DNA from: Rhodocyclaceae bacterium
GTDB taxonomy: Bacteria > Pseudomonadota > Gammaproteobacteria > Burkholderiales > Rhodocyclaceae
Direction: 5' to 3'
Length of the DNA stretch: 64,000 nt
Assembly (NCBI GenBank): GCA_008080565.1
Contig: VIKE01000030.1
Span: 1 to 64,000, forward strand
The position numbers and the translations under genes are program-made. Below, one piece after another: positions 26,134 to 35,651 of the stretch. The notes below the pieces were generated by a model. That model did not search any database, was not told the DNA's origin, and saw only the letters and a program-made list of their open reading frames with translations. The stretch's first letter is position 1; the number at the start of each line of letters is the position of its first letter.

Positions 26134-28362
26134 ATGCGCTTCCACTTCCCCGTCATCATCATCGACGAAGACTTCCGGTCGGAGAATACGTCCGGTCTCG
26201 GCATCCGGGCGCTGGCCGACGCCATCGAGAAGGAAGGTCTGGAAGTGCTGGGCGTCACCAGCTATGGCGACCTGACCTCGTTTGCCCAGCAGCAGAGCCG
26301 TGCCTCGGCTTTCATCCTGTCGATTGACGACGAGGAACTGGCGCTGGAGCCGGAAGAGACGCTGGCCGAGCTGCGTGCCTTCGTCAAGGAAATCCGCAAC
26401 CGCAATGCCGAGATCCCGATCTTCCTGCACGGCGAGACGCGCACCTCGCGCCATATCCCGAACGACGTACTGCGTGAACTGCATGGCTTCATTCACATGT
26501 TCGAAGACACGCCGGAATTCATCGCCCGCAACGTCAAGCGCGAAGCCCGCGCCTATCTTGATTCGCTGCCGCCGCCGTTCTTCCGCGCGCTGGTGCATTA
26601 CGCTGCTGATGGTTCTTATTCCTGGCACTGCCCGGGTCATTCCGGCGGCGTTGCTTTCCTGAAGTCGCCGGTTGGCCAGATGTTCCACCAGTTTTTCGGC
26701 GAAAACATGCTGCGCGCCGACGTCTGCAATGCAGTCGAGGAACTCGGGCAGTTGCTTGACCACACGGGGCCGGTTGCCGCTTCCGAGCGCAACGCGGCGC
26801 GCATTTTCAACTCGGACCACCTGTACTTCGTCACCAACGGCACCTCGACGTCGAACAAGATCGTCTGGCACTCGACCGTGGCGCCGAACGACATCGTGGT
26901 CGTCGACCGCAACTGTCACAAGTCCATCCTGCACGCCATCATGATGACCGGGGCGATCCCGGTTTTCCTGATGCCGACGCGTAACAACTTCGGCATCATC
27001 GGGCCGATCCCGAAATCGGAATTCCTCTGGGAGAACATCCAGAAGAAGATCGCCGCCAACCCGTTCATTACCGACAAGACCGCCAAGCCGCGCGTTCTGA
27101 CCATCACCCAGTCGACCTACGACGGCATCCTCTACAACGTCGAGGACATCAAGCAGGAGCTGGATGGCAAGATCGACACGCTGCATTTCGACGAAGCCTG
27201 GCTGCCGCATGCCGCTTTCCACGATTTCTATGGCGATTACCATGCCATCGGCGCCGACCGCCCGCGCTGCAAGGAGTCGATGATTTTCTCGACGCAATCG
27301 ACGCACAAGCTGCTGGCCGGTTTATCGCAGGCGTCGCAGATTCTGGTCCAGGATGCCGAGAACCAGAAGCTCGACCGCGATATCTTCAACGAAGCCTATC
27401 TGATGCACACCTCGACTTCGCCGCAGTATTCGATCATCGCTTCGTGCGATGTCGCTGCGGCGATGATGGAAGAGCCGGCCGGTACGGCGCTGGTCGAGGA
27501 ATCGATTGCCGAGGCCCTCGATTTCCGCCGCGCCATGCGCAAGGTCGACGAGGAGTGGGGCGCCGACTGGTGGTTCAAGGTCTGGGGGCCGGACGATTTG
27601 TCCGAAGAGGGCATCGAGGAGCGCGACGCCTGGATGTTGAAGCCCGGCGAGCGCTGGCACGGTTTCAACAATCTGGCCGATGGCTTCAACATGCTCGACC
27701 CGATCAAGGCAACGATCATCACCCCGGGTCTCGACGTCGATGGCGATTTCGCCGACGAATTCGGCATCCCGGCCGCCATCGTCACCAAGTACCTGGCCGA
27801 GCACGGCGTTATCGTCGAGAAGTGCGGCCTGTACAGCTTCTTCATCATGTTCACCATCGGCATCACCAAGGGCCGCTGGAACACGCTGGTCACGGCCTTG
27901 CAGCAGTTCAAGGACGATTACGACAAGAACCATCCGCTGTGGAAGGTGCTGCCCGAGTTCGTGCAAAAAAACCCGCGCTACGAGCGCGTCGGCCTGCGCG
28001 ACCTGTGTACGCAGATCCACAGCGTTTACAAGCAGAACGACGTGGCCCGCCTGACCACCGAGATGTATTTGTCGGACATGGTGCCGGCCATGCGTCCGGC
28101 CGATGCCTTCGCCAAGATGGCGCATCGCGACATCGAGCGCGTCCCGGTTGATGAACTTGAAGGTCGTGTCACGGCGGTGCTGCTGACGCCTTACCCGCCG
28201 GGTATTCCGTTGCTGATCCCGGGCGAGCGTTTCAACGCGACGATCTGCAACTACCTGAAGTTTGCCCGCGAATTCAATGCGCGTTTCCCCGGTTTCGAGA
28301 CCGACGTCCATGGTCTGGTCAAGGGCGCCGATGGGCGTTACTACGTGGATTGCGTGCGCTGA
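26134..28362 (+). CDS. Biodegradative arginine/lysine/ornithine decarboxylase
   Basis: The product is 742 aa, a full-length fold-type I PLP decarboxylase of the prokaryotic Orn/Lys/Arg class. An N-terminal wing domain (1-130) is receiver-like. The catalytic domain has GSYSWHCPGHSGGVAF, FVTNGTSTSNKIV, LHFDEAW and the PLP lysine K392 in STQSTHKLLAGLSQ. Sequence style is that of the betaproteobacterial arginine decarboxylases (AdiA-like), which make agmatine and give acid resistance or polyamine precursors; substrate choice is inferred. No antiporter gene is adjacent. Confidence 0.9.
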   Translation: MRFHFPVIIIDEDFRSENTSGLGIRALADAIEKEGLEVLGVTSYGDLTSFAQQQSRASAFILSIDDEELALEPEETLAELRAFVKEIRNRNAEIPIFLHGETRTSRHIPNDVLRELHGFIHMFEDTPEFIARNVKREARAYLDSLPPPFFRALVHYAADGSYSWHCPGHSGGVAFLKSPVGQMFHQFFGENMLRADVCNAVEELGQLLDHTGPVAASERNAARIFNSDHLYFVTNGTSTSNKIVWHSTVAPNDIVVVDRNCHKSILHAIMMTGAIPVFLMPTRNNFGIIGPIPKSEFLWENIQKKIAANPFITDKTAKPRVLTITQSTYDGILYNVEDIKQELDGKIDTLHFDEAWLPHAAFHDFYGDYHAIGADRPRCKESMIFSTQSTHKLLAGLSQASQILVQDAENQKLDRDIFNEAYLMHTSTSPQYSIIASCDVAAAMMEEPAGTALVEESIAEALDFRRAMRKVDEEWGADWWFKVWGPDDLSEEGIEERDAWMLKPGERWHGFNNLADGFNMLDPIKATIITPGLDVDGDFADEFGIPAAIVTKYLAEHGVIVEKCGLYSFFIMFTIGITKGRWNTLVTALQQFKDDYDKNHPLWKVLPEFVQKNPRYERVGLRDLCTQIHSVYKQNDVARLTTEMYLSDMVPAMRPADAFAKMAHRDIERVPVDELEGRVTAVLLTPYPPGIPLLIPGERFNATICNYLKFAREFNARFPGFETDVHGLVKGADGRYYVDCVR

Positions 28363-28382
28363 CAGGGGCGAAGCGTTGTCCG

Positions 28383-28405
28383 GTGCCGCGAGCTGAACGC
28401 GGCAC
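28383..28405. terminator. Hairpin between convergent genes
   Basis: GTGCCGCG, 7-nt loop, CGCGGCAC: a perfect 8-bp stem midway between the decarboxylase stop and the folA stop. It lacks a U tract, so it may act as a barrier rather than an intrinsic terminator. Confidence 0.45.
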
Positions 28406-28417
28406 TGCGACGATGAA

Positions 28418-28894
28418 TTACTGCTTCCGGTAGGTCACGAAGGCGTGGCCGGCATCTTCTGTTTTTGACGTTTTTTTCCAGTTGACCGTGGAAATCTCGG
28501 GAAACCACGCATCGCCCTCGGGTTCAAGGTCGACTTCGGTGATTTCGAGACGGTCAGCCAGCGCCATCGCCTGGGCGTAAATCTGCTCGCCACCGATGAT
28601 GAAAACGGTATCTGCGGTCGACGCCAGTTTCAGGGCGTTTTCCAGGGAATCGGCCGATTCGGCACCGGGGGCAGCGTAGTCGGTTTGCCGGCTGATTACG
28701 ATGTTGCGCCGGCCGGGCAGCGGGCGAAAACGCGGCGGCAGCGATTCCCAGGTCTTGCGTCCCATGATCACCGTGTGGCCGGCAGTCAGCGCCTTGAAGT
28801 GCGCCATGTCTTCCGGGATATTCCAGATCAGCTGGTTGTCCTTGCCGATCACTCGGTTCTTCGCCACGGCGGCGATGACGACGACTTCAGTCAT
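28418..28894 (-). CDS. folA: Dihydrofolate reductase
   Basis: The product is 158 aa, the normal size; it reduces dihydrofolate, regenerating what ThyA consumes. Motifs: VIGKDNQLIWNIPEDMAHFK (the Met20-loop region and active-site acid), TVIMGRKTWESLP, RRNIVISR and the NADPH-binding FIIGGEQIYAQAM. Its start overlaps the damaged pgi gene by 8 nt, so thyA, pgi and folA form one minus-strand operon. A 39-bp repeat lies inside the 3' part of the frame (28456-28494). Confidence 0.96.
   Translation of the reverse strand: MTEVVVIAAVAKNRVIGKDNQLIWNIPEDMAHFKALTAGHTVIMGRKTWESLPPRFRPLPGRRNIVISRQTDYAAPGAESADSLENALKLASTADTVFIIGGEQIYAQAMALADRLEITEVDLEPEGDAWFPEISTVNWKKTSKTEDAGHAFVTYRKQ
28456..28494 (+). repeat. 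39-bp GTTGACCGT repeat, copy 6 (inside folA)
   Basis: TGTTTTTGACG, TTTTTTT, then CCAGTTGACCGTGGAAA. It lies antisense to folA coding sequence; read in the gene's frame it encodes part of TVNWKKTSKTED, a C-terminal surface segment. Confidence 0.85.
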
Positions 28895-30424
28895 GGGGTT
28901 CGCTCCGGAAACGGCGCAAATGGTTGATCAGGCCGCGCGTCGACGGGTCGAGACCGTCAGTTGGTGCCTCGTCGCGAATGCACGGGGCGAGCTTGCCGGC
29001 CAGTTGCTTGCCGAGTTCGACGCCCCACTGGTCGAAAGAATTGAGGTTCCACAGCACGCCAAGGCAGAAGACCTTGTGCTCGTAGAGGGCGATGAGCTGG
29101 CCCAGCGTGAAAGGTGTCAGTTCGGGCAGAACCAGCGTCGATGACGGCTGATTGCCCGGGAAGCGGCGGAAGGGCAACAAATGCTCGGGAATGCCGGCGG
29201 CCCGCGCTTCGTCGACGGTCTGGCCGAAGGCCAGGGCCGACGACTGCGCCAGGCAGTTGGCGAGCAGGCCGCTGTGGTGGCCGGGCAGCGGAAAGTCGGA
29301 TTTGCCCAGCGCAATGAAATCGCAGGCGACCAGTTCGCTGCCTTGGTGCAGCAGCTGGAAGAACGAATGCTGGCCGTTGGTGCCGGCTTCGCCCCAGAGG
29401 ATCGGGTTGGTCGGGTAGTCGACAGCCACCCCGTCACGGTTGGCGCGCTTGCCGTTGCTCTCCATCTCGAGCTGTTGCAGATGGGACGGCAGCAAGGCCA
29501 GCGAGTGGCTGTAGGGGAAGACGCCGTTGCTGTGGGCGCGGAGAAAATTGGTGTTCCACAGCGCGATCAGCGCCAGCGTCAGTGGCAGGTTGCCTTCGGG
29601 GGGGGCATTGAAAAAATGCGTGTCCATGGCGTGGGCGCCAGCCAGAAGCTGCTCGAAATGGCGGAAACCGACGGCCAGCGCTATCGGCAGGCCGATAGCC
29701 GACCACATCGAGAAGCGGCCGCCGACCCAGTCCCAGAATTCGAAGACGTTTTCCGGGCTTGCTCGTTACCTGCGGCGGCTAGCACCCAGTTTCTCGCCGT
29801 GCGAGCGTTGGCCATTGTTTCCAGCGTCGTGAAGGTTTTGCTGGCGACGATGAACAGCGTGCTGCGCGGGTTGAGGTGGATTAGGGTGCTGGCCAGATCG
29901 GCGCTGTCGAGGTTGGAGACGAAATGCACCGTGACGTCGGGCTGCTGGAAGGCGCCGAGGGCCCGGACAGCCATGCGCGGGCCTAGGTCGGAGCCGCCAA
30001 TGCCGATATTGACGACATGGGTGATGCGATCCCCCGAAAAGCCCCGCCATTGGCCGCTGTGAATCTGTTCGCAGAAACCGGCCAGACGGGCCAGCACGCT
30101 TTTGACTTCGGGCGGCGCGGCGTCGCCGGCCCGCAGGTCGGCATGGCGAACGGCGCGTCCTTCTGTGTGGTTGATCGGCTCGCCGTTACGCATCCGCTCC
30201 ATCCAGGTCGGCAGGCCGGCCTGCTCGGCCAGTTGCCGGAGCAGACCCATGGTGTGCTGGTCGAGTCGCTGTTTCGAGTAGTCGAGCAGGAAATTGTCGA
30301 CCTGCACCGAGAAGCGGTAAAAGCGGGCCTGGTCGGCCGCAAACAACTCGCGAAGGTGGCGATGCTTGATGCTGCGCGCGTGTTCGGACAGCGCGAGCCA
30401 GGCTGGACGCAGTGGCACCTGCAT
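28887..30424 (-). pseudogene. pgi: Glucose-6-phosphate isomerase, disrupted by an internal deletion and frameshift
   Basis: Pgi interconverts glucose-6-phosphate and fructose-6-phosphate. ATG 30424 starts 2 nt after the thyA stop. The first frame runs through HVVNIGIGGSDLGPRM, ASKTFTTLETMANARTARNW and AAAGNEQA to about 29762, then goes out of frame. The remaining protein, from ENVFEFWDWVGGRFSMWSAIGL to the end (TRGLINHLRRFR), is in another frame. About 21 residues expected between GNEQA and ENVFEFWDW are absent, so the loss is roughly 64-67 nt (1 modulo 3). All other conserved segments are present, including the catalytic WGEAGTNGQHSFFQL and ALYEHKVFCLGV. Missing sequence in the assembly is at least as likely as a real mutation. 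Confidence 0.9.
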
Positions 30425-30426
30425 GA

Positions 30427-31221
30427 TCAGACGGCCACCTGGGCGGCGATGTGCGGATGCGGGTCGTAGCCTTCGAGGCGGAAATCCTCGAATTTGAAGG
30501 CAAAAATGTCGTTGACCGTGGGATTCATCCACATCGTCGGTAGTGGGCGCGTTTCGCGCGAAAGCTGAAGTTTGGCCTGGTCGAAATGGTTCGCGTAAAT
30601 GTGCGCGTCGCCGAAGGTATGGACGAAATCACCCGGCTGATAACCGCAGACCTGCGCCAGCATCATTGTCAGCAAGGCGTAGGACGCGATATTGAAGGGT
30701 ACGCCGAGGAAGATGTCGGCGCTGCGCTGGTAGAGCTGGCAGGACAGCTTGCCGTCAGCAACGTAAAACTGGAACAGGCAGTGGCAGGGCGGCAGCGCCA
30801 TGCTGTCCACGTCGCCCGGGTTCCATGCCGAAACGATGTGGCGGCGCGAGTCGGGATTGTTTTTGAGGCTGTTGACCAGTTGCGTGATCTGATCGATCAG
30901 GCGGCCATCCGGGGTTTCCCAGCGCCGCCATTGCTTGCCGTAAACCGGGCCGAGGTCGCCATTTTCATCAGCCCATTCGTCCCAGATGCGAACGCCGTTT
31001 TCCTTGAGGTAGGCGATGTTGGTGTCGCCCTGCAGGAACCACAGCAGCTCGTGAACGATCGATTTCAGATGGAGCTTCTTGGTCGTCACCATCGGAAAAC
31101 CCTTGGCCAGATCGAAGCGCATCTGCCAGCCAAAGACCGAGCGCGTGCCGGTCCCCGTGCGGTCGGATTTGTCGTGCCCGTTATCGAGAACGTGGCGCAT
31201 CAGGTCAAGGTAGGGCTGCAT
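30427..31221 (-). CDS. thyA: Thymidylate synthase
   Basis: The product is 264 aa, identical in length to E. coli ThyA. It methylates dUMP with methylene-tetrahydrofolate. The catalytic cysteine is C146 in [52 protein letters not shown] and [21 protein letters not shown] are all present. It is the first gene of the thyA-pgi-folA operon. A 39-bp repeat is embedded near the 3' end (30486-30524) with no change in protein length compared with E. coli. Confidence 0.97.
   Translation of the reverse strand: MQPYLDLMRHVLDNGHDKSDRTGTGTRSVFGWQMRFDLAKGFPMVTTKKLHLKSIVHELLWFLQGDTNIAYLKENGVRIWDEWADENGDLGPVYGKQWRRWETPDGRLIDQITQLVNSLKNNPDSRRHIVSAWNPGDVDSMALPPCHCLFQFYVADGKLSCQLYQRSADIFLGVPFNIASYALLTMMLAQVCGYQPGDFVHTFGDAHIYANHFDQAKLQLSRETRPLPTMWMNPTVNDIFAFKFEDFRLEGYDPHPHIAAQVAV
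30486..30524 (+). repeat. 39-bp GTTGACCGT repeat, copy 7 (inside thyA)
   Basis: AATTTGAAGGC, AAAAATG, then TCGTTGACCGTGGGAT, antisense to thyA. The core and the A-tract spacing fit; the first AT tract is short. Confidence 0.65.
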
Positions 31222-31399
31222 CGAGTCGGCTGTCCGAGGCTATTATTAAGCGATCTATTTTACATGGCAGACACAATCATCGTCTGCACGCTTGGCTGCG
31301 ATTATCCAATGGCAATATTTCAGAAGGTGGAAATTACTCGCGGCGGAAGGCGGAATATCGGTCTACACTGGAAAAAAAGAAATTGTTCGAGGAGAAGCA

Positions 31400-32947
31400 G
31401 TGCTTAACAAGGTTGCCAATCTGGGTGGTTTGTTTGCCCAGAAAACAGATCATCCACTGGCCAATGCGCGTGAGTTGCGCCGGGTCCTGAGCGAATTGCC
31501 TACGGACAATGCCTTCAAGGCACTGGACGAAATTTCCGGCTGGCTGGAGTCTCTGGACGGAGTCAGCAACTTTCCCGTCAGTACCTTGTACGAGGTGCTC
31601 GAGCAGTTCGAGGAGACGGCCCAGCCGCATCTGAAGCGGCTCTCCCGCGAATATTTTGGGACTAGCCGTCTGTCGAAATCCGAAGAAAACCGTCTGTGGT
31701 CGATCAACTATGGGTTCTGGACCCGGCTGGCCGCAGCCTATGAGCGTTGCCTTCTGTCGATTGGCGAGAAAGCCCGGCCTGGCGATCTGGCGAAGGCGGT
31801 ACTGCCAACCTTGTGCGTTCGTCTGATAATCGCGTTCGGGCGTGCCCTCAAATGGGAGCAATTCCACTATGGCCCTTCGCCGGATACTTCCTGGCAGAGC
31901 CTCGGGCGTGCCCTGCTGAGCGCCGAGGAGGCGGGGGGGGCAAGCAAGGCGGTGGCCTTGCCGGGCCGAAGTGGCATGACCTCGCCGCAGCAGGAGTACG
32001 AAAAGGTCATGATTTTCCAGGCGGCGTCGCTCGATAGTCTCCTGCCTGTTGGCATCGAGCTTGCCGAGCATGTGATCGCCCATTTTCTGCCGGGTTTCGT
32101 GTTTACTGCCCAGGCCCAGATTGACAGCGTTTACTGGGTCGATCTCAAGCTGGCCCAGTCGCCGCAACGCTTGGCCCGCATGCCGGCACAGGCAGCACCG
32201 ACGCAACGTTTTCTCAAACCCGGCGCCGCCCACGAAGCAATGCGAGCGGTCCTTGATACCCTGGAGCGGGGCGGCGACATGCCGGCCGAGATCAACCTGG
32301 GCGGGCAGTATCCGGTCAAGCTTCTGGTCACGGTGTTCCGCCATTTGACCAATTACCTGTCGCCGATCCCACCGCAGCGCCTGCATGACCGTCATCGCGT
32401 GACGCATCGGATGTCGGTGCTGAACGGGCTGGTCAACGCGTTTGTGGTGTTTTCCGATGAATTTGGCGGCCGCCCGGCCGGGTTGCCGACTGAGGTCTGG
32501 GTTGCCGAGAATGTCAGCCGCGGCGGCTTCGGGGCCTTGCTCGACAGCATTCCCGGCGAATGGCTGAAGGTGGGTGCCCTGCTCGCCATGCAGCCCGAAG
32601 GCGGTGATAACTGGCTGCTCGGCGTGATTCGCCGTTACCACCGGCTATCCGAAAAGGATGCCCGCGTTGGCATTCAGGCGCTGGCGACCAAGGCTCTTTC
32701 GATCGAGGTTCGGCCGCGGGGCTCCTCGATCTACATGGCGGCCGCAGGGGCGACGCCGGCCCTGATGCTGCTCGATGGCAATGAACCCGACGAGTTTCGG
32801 CTCATTCTGCCGCCGATGACTTTCGATCCGCGCGACAGCATGGAGTACGCCCGGGATGGCAAGCGCTTTCAGCTGACGCCGATTTCACTGGTCGAGCAGA
32901 CGGGGGACTATGAATTGGCTCGTTACCGCCGGAGCCCCCTTGGCTGA
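31400..32947 (+). CDS. Conserved hypothetical protein, possible PilZ-like C terminus
   Basis: The product is 515 aa. GTG 31400 is preceded by GAGGAGAAGCA; an earlier in-frame start near 31292 has no ribosome site. The protein is soluble and mainly helical in the first 350 residues. Residues 400-490 (GEWLKVGALLAMQPEGGDNWLLGVIRRYHRLSEKD, continuing with VGIQALATKALSIEVRP) have the look of a PilZ-type beta barrel, but the canonical RxxxR and NxSxxG binding motifs are not clear, so c-di-GMP binding is not supported. I cannot name the family. It is divergent from thyA and convergent with mog. Confidence 0.65.
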   Translation: MLNKVANLGGLFAQKTDHPLANARELRRVLSELPTDNAFKALDEISGWLESLDGVSNFPVSTLYEVLEQFEETAQPHLKRLSREYFGTSRLSKSEENRLWSINYGFWTRLAAAYERCLLSIGEKARPGDLAKAVLPTLCVRLIIAFGRALKWEQFHYGPSPDTSWQSLGRALLSAEEAGGASKAVALPGRSGMTSPQQEYEKVMIFQAASLDSLLPVGIELAEHVIAHFLPGFVFTAQAQIDSVYWVDLKLAQSPQRLARMPAQAAPTQRFLKPGAAHEAMRAVLDTLERGGDMPAEINLGGQYPVKLLVTVFRHLTNYLSPIPPQRLHDRHRVTHRMSVLNGLVNAFVVFSDEFGGRPAGLPTEVWVAENVSRGGFGALLDSIPGEWLKVGALLAMQPEGGDNWLLGVIRRYHRLSEKDARVGIQALATKALSIEVRPRGSSIYMAAAGATPALMLLDGNEPDEFRLILPPMTFDPRDSMEYARDGKRFQLTPISLVEQTGDYELARYRRSPLG

Positions 32948-33530
<583 letters not shown>

Positions 33531-33538
<8 letters not shown>

Positions 33539-34070
33539 CGCCGGCTTCCTCTTCGGCTGGCGGGGTGCCTTGTTTGTCCAGCTCTTGCAGGATCTGGAAA
33601 ATGGCCCGGAAATTCTTTGGCGGCTTGTTGTTTTCCTGTTCCTTCAGCGCATTGCGGCGCAACTGGCGCATATGCTGGAGGTCGATGGAGGGCCAAACGG
33701 CGGCGATTTCAGCCAGATAGGCTTCGTCTTCGAGGAAGCGATTGCGAAAACGCTCAAGCCGATGCAGGCGGGCCGTCTCGGCTGACGATTCGCCGCGCAG
33801 CATGGCCAGACCGGCGCGGATCGGTTCGTCGTCGACGCCGCGCATGAGCTTGCCGAGATAGGCCACCTGGCGGCGATGGGCGCCGTGGGCGGTGATCTTC
33901 TGGCATTCGCGCACCGCTTCGAAAATGTTTTCCGGCAGTTTGATCGCCTTCAGTTGGCCGACCGAAAGCTCGACCAGTTCGGCGCCGAGATCGCGCAATT
34001 CATGCATCGCCTCTTTCTTTTTTGTCTTCGAGGGGCGGCCGGTGTCTTCGGTGAAATCTTCTTCTTGCAT
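33531..34070 (-). CDS. darP: DarP (YjgA/DUF615) ribosome-associated protein
   Basis: The product is 179 aa from ATG 34070. A longer frame to 34154 would run into the divergent pmbA start, and MQEEDFTEDTGRPSKTKKK is a typical N terminus. Conserved features: KKKEAMHELRDLGAELVEL, the helical body (AHRRQVAYLGKLMRGVD) and the C-terminal LRRNALKEQENNKPPKNFRA. The E. coli homologue binds late 50S assembly intermediates. It is co-transcribed with mog and divergent from pmbA, the usual yjgA/pmbA pairing. Confidence 0.92.
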
Positions 34071-34137
34071 GGGTGCGTCCGGTGCTGGCAATAACGGGCT
34101 GTTATGATAGCGACTTTCCCGCTCCGACGCCGCCTCC

Positions 34138-35481
34138 ATGTCCGAAACTGCCACATTTTCCTATTCCCACGCCACCCTGCAACAGCTCTCCGAAGATGTC
34201 CTCAAGCACGCCAGGAGCAAGGGGGCGACAGCCTGTGAGGTCGATGTGTCCGAAGGCTTCGGGCAGTCGGTGACGGTGCGCTGCAACGAGGTCGAGACCA
34301 TCGAGTTCAATCGCGACAAGGGGATCGGCATCACGATTTACTCCGGACAGCGCAAGGGTTACGCCAGTACCTCCGACTTTTCGGCCCAGGCGCTGCGCGA
34401 AACGGTCGAGGCGGCGCTCGACATCGCCCGCTTCACGGCTGAGGACGATTGCGCCGGCCTGGCCGATGCAGCGTTGATGGCCAAGGATGTGCCTGATCTG
34501 GATCTGTATCACCCGTGGGCGTTAACCGTGGAAGACGCCATCGAAACGGCGCGTCGTTGCGAACAGGCGGCTTTCGAGGCCAGTCCGTTGGTCAGCAATT
34601 CCGAGGGGGCATCAATCTCGACGCAGCAGGCACATTTTGTCTCGGCCAACAGCCTTGGCTTCATGGGCGGCTACCCGACTTCGCGCCATTACATTTCGTG
34701 CTCGGTCATTTCCGGCGAGCAGGATGCGATGCAGCGCGACGACTGGTACACGACGCATCGCGATGCCCGGCGTCTGGATGACGCGGCGCAGGTCGGCCGC
34801 ATCGCAGCTGAACGCGCTGTGGCCCGGCTCGGCGGACGCAAGGTCAAGACCGGTGAATTCCCGATCATCCTCGAGGCGCCATTGGCCGGCGGCCTGCTCG
34901 GCAGTCTGGTGCATGCCGCCAGCGGCGGGGCGCTGTATCGCAAGTCCTCTTTCCTGCTCGATCAGCTCGGCAAGAAGATCATGCCCGACTTCATCAATAT
35001 CGCCGAACGCCCGCATATCAAGTGTGGACTGGGCAGTGCTTCCTTCGACAGCGATGGCGTGGCAACGCGTGATCGTGACGTGGTCAGCAATGGCGTTCTG
35101 CAGGGTTATTTTCTGAGCACCTACACGGCGCGCAAGCTGGGCATGCAGACAACGGCCAATGCCGGTGGCAGCCACAATCTGATCATCGAATCCGGCGAGC
35201 TTGGTCTGGAAGGCTTGATGGCCAAGATGGGCCGCGGCCTGCTGGTCACTGAACTGCTTGGCCATGGTATTAACTATGTGACCGGCGATTACTCGCGCGG
35301 CGCCGCCGGCTTCTGGATCGAGGATGGCAAGATCGCCTACCCGGTCGAGGAAATTACGATCGCTGGAAATCTCAAGGACATGCTGGCCGGTATCGTTGCC
35401 GTCGGCAATGACGTTCAGGTACGCGGCAGCAAGCAGACCGGCTCGATCATGCTGGAGCGGATGACAGTGGCCGGCGACTGA
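34138..35481 (+). CDS. pmbA: Metalloprotease PmbA (TldE)
   Basis: The product is 447 aa. With TldD it degrades or matures peptides such as microcin precursors and unfolded peptides. Conserved stretches: NRDKGIGITIYSGQRKGYAST, YPTSRHYISCSVISGE, GLLGSLVHAASGGALYRKSSFLLD, VATRDRDVVSNGVLQGYFLSTYTARKLGM and the C-terminal YSRGAAGFWIEDGKI. As in other PmbA proteins the HEXXXH zinc motif of TldD is absent. It is divergent from darP; tldD is not in the window. A core-like GTTAACCGTGGAAGA at 34521 lacks the AT tracts and is not counted as a repeat. Confidence 0.94.
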   Translation: MSETATFSYSHATLQQLSEDVLKHARSKGATACEVDVSEGFGQSVTVRCNEVETIEFNRDKGIGITIYSGQRKGYASTSDFSAQALRETVEAALDIARFTAEDDCAGLADAALMAKDVPDLDLYHPWALTVEDAIETARRCEQAAFEASPLVSNSEGASISTQQAHFVSANSLGFMGGYPTSRHYISCSVISGEQDAMQRDDWYTTHRDARRLDDAAQVGRIAAERAVARLGGRKVKTGEFPIILEAPLAGGLLGSLVHAASGGALYRKSSFLLDQLGKKIMPDFINIAERPHIKCGLGSASFDSDGVATRDRDVVSNGVLQGYFLSTYTARKLGMQTTANAGGSHNLIIESGELGLEGLMAKMGRGLLVTELLGHGINYVTGDYSRGAAGFWIEDGKIAYPVEEITIAGNLKDMLAGIVAVGNDVQVRGSKQTGSIMLERMTVAGD

Positions 35482-35651
35482 GCTGTCTGGCATCGGGCGT
35501 GTTAGCTGGCTTTTTCAATGCTAACTGGCTATTTTTCGTTTGCAATCAGGGATTTTCCTGATCGGGTTTTCTCCAATCGCGCTTTTCCCTTAGTTTCCTA
35601 GAATGGGGTCCGTTGTAATAAACCTCAAAAATTCACTGTCTAGGAGACAAG

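Noticed and set aside
34518-34535. GGCGTTAACCGTGGAAGA in pmbA
   Set aside because: One core mismatch and no AT tracts in register.
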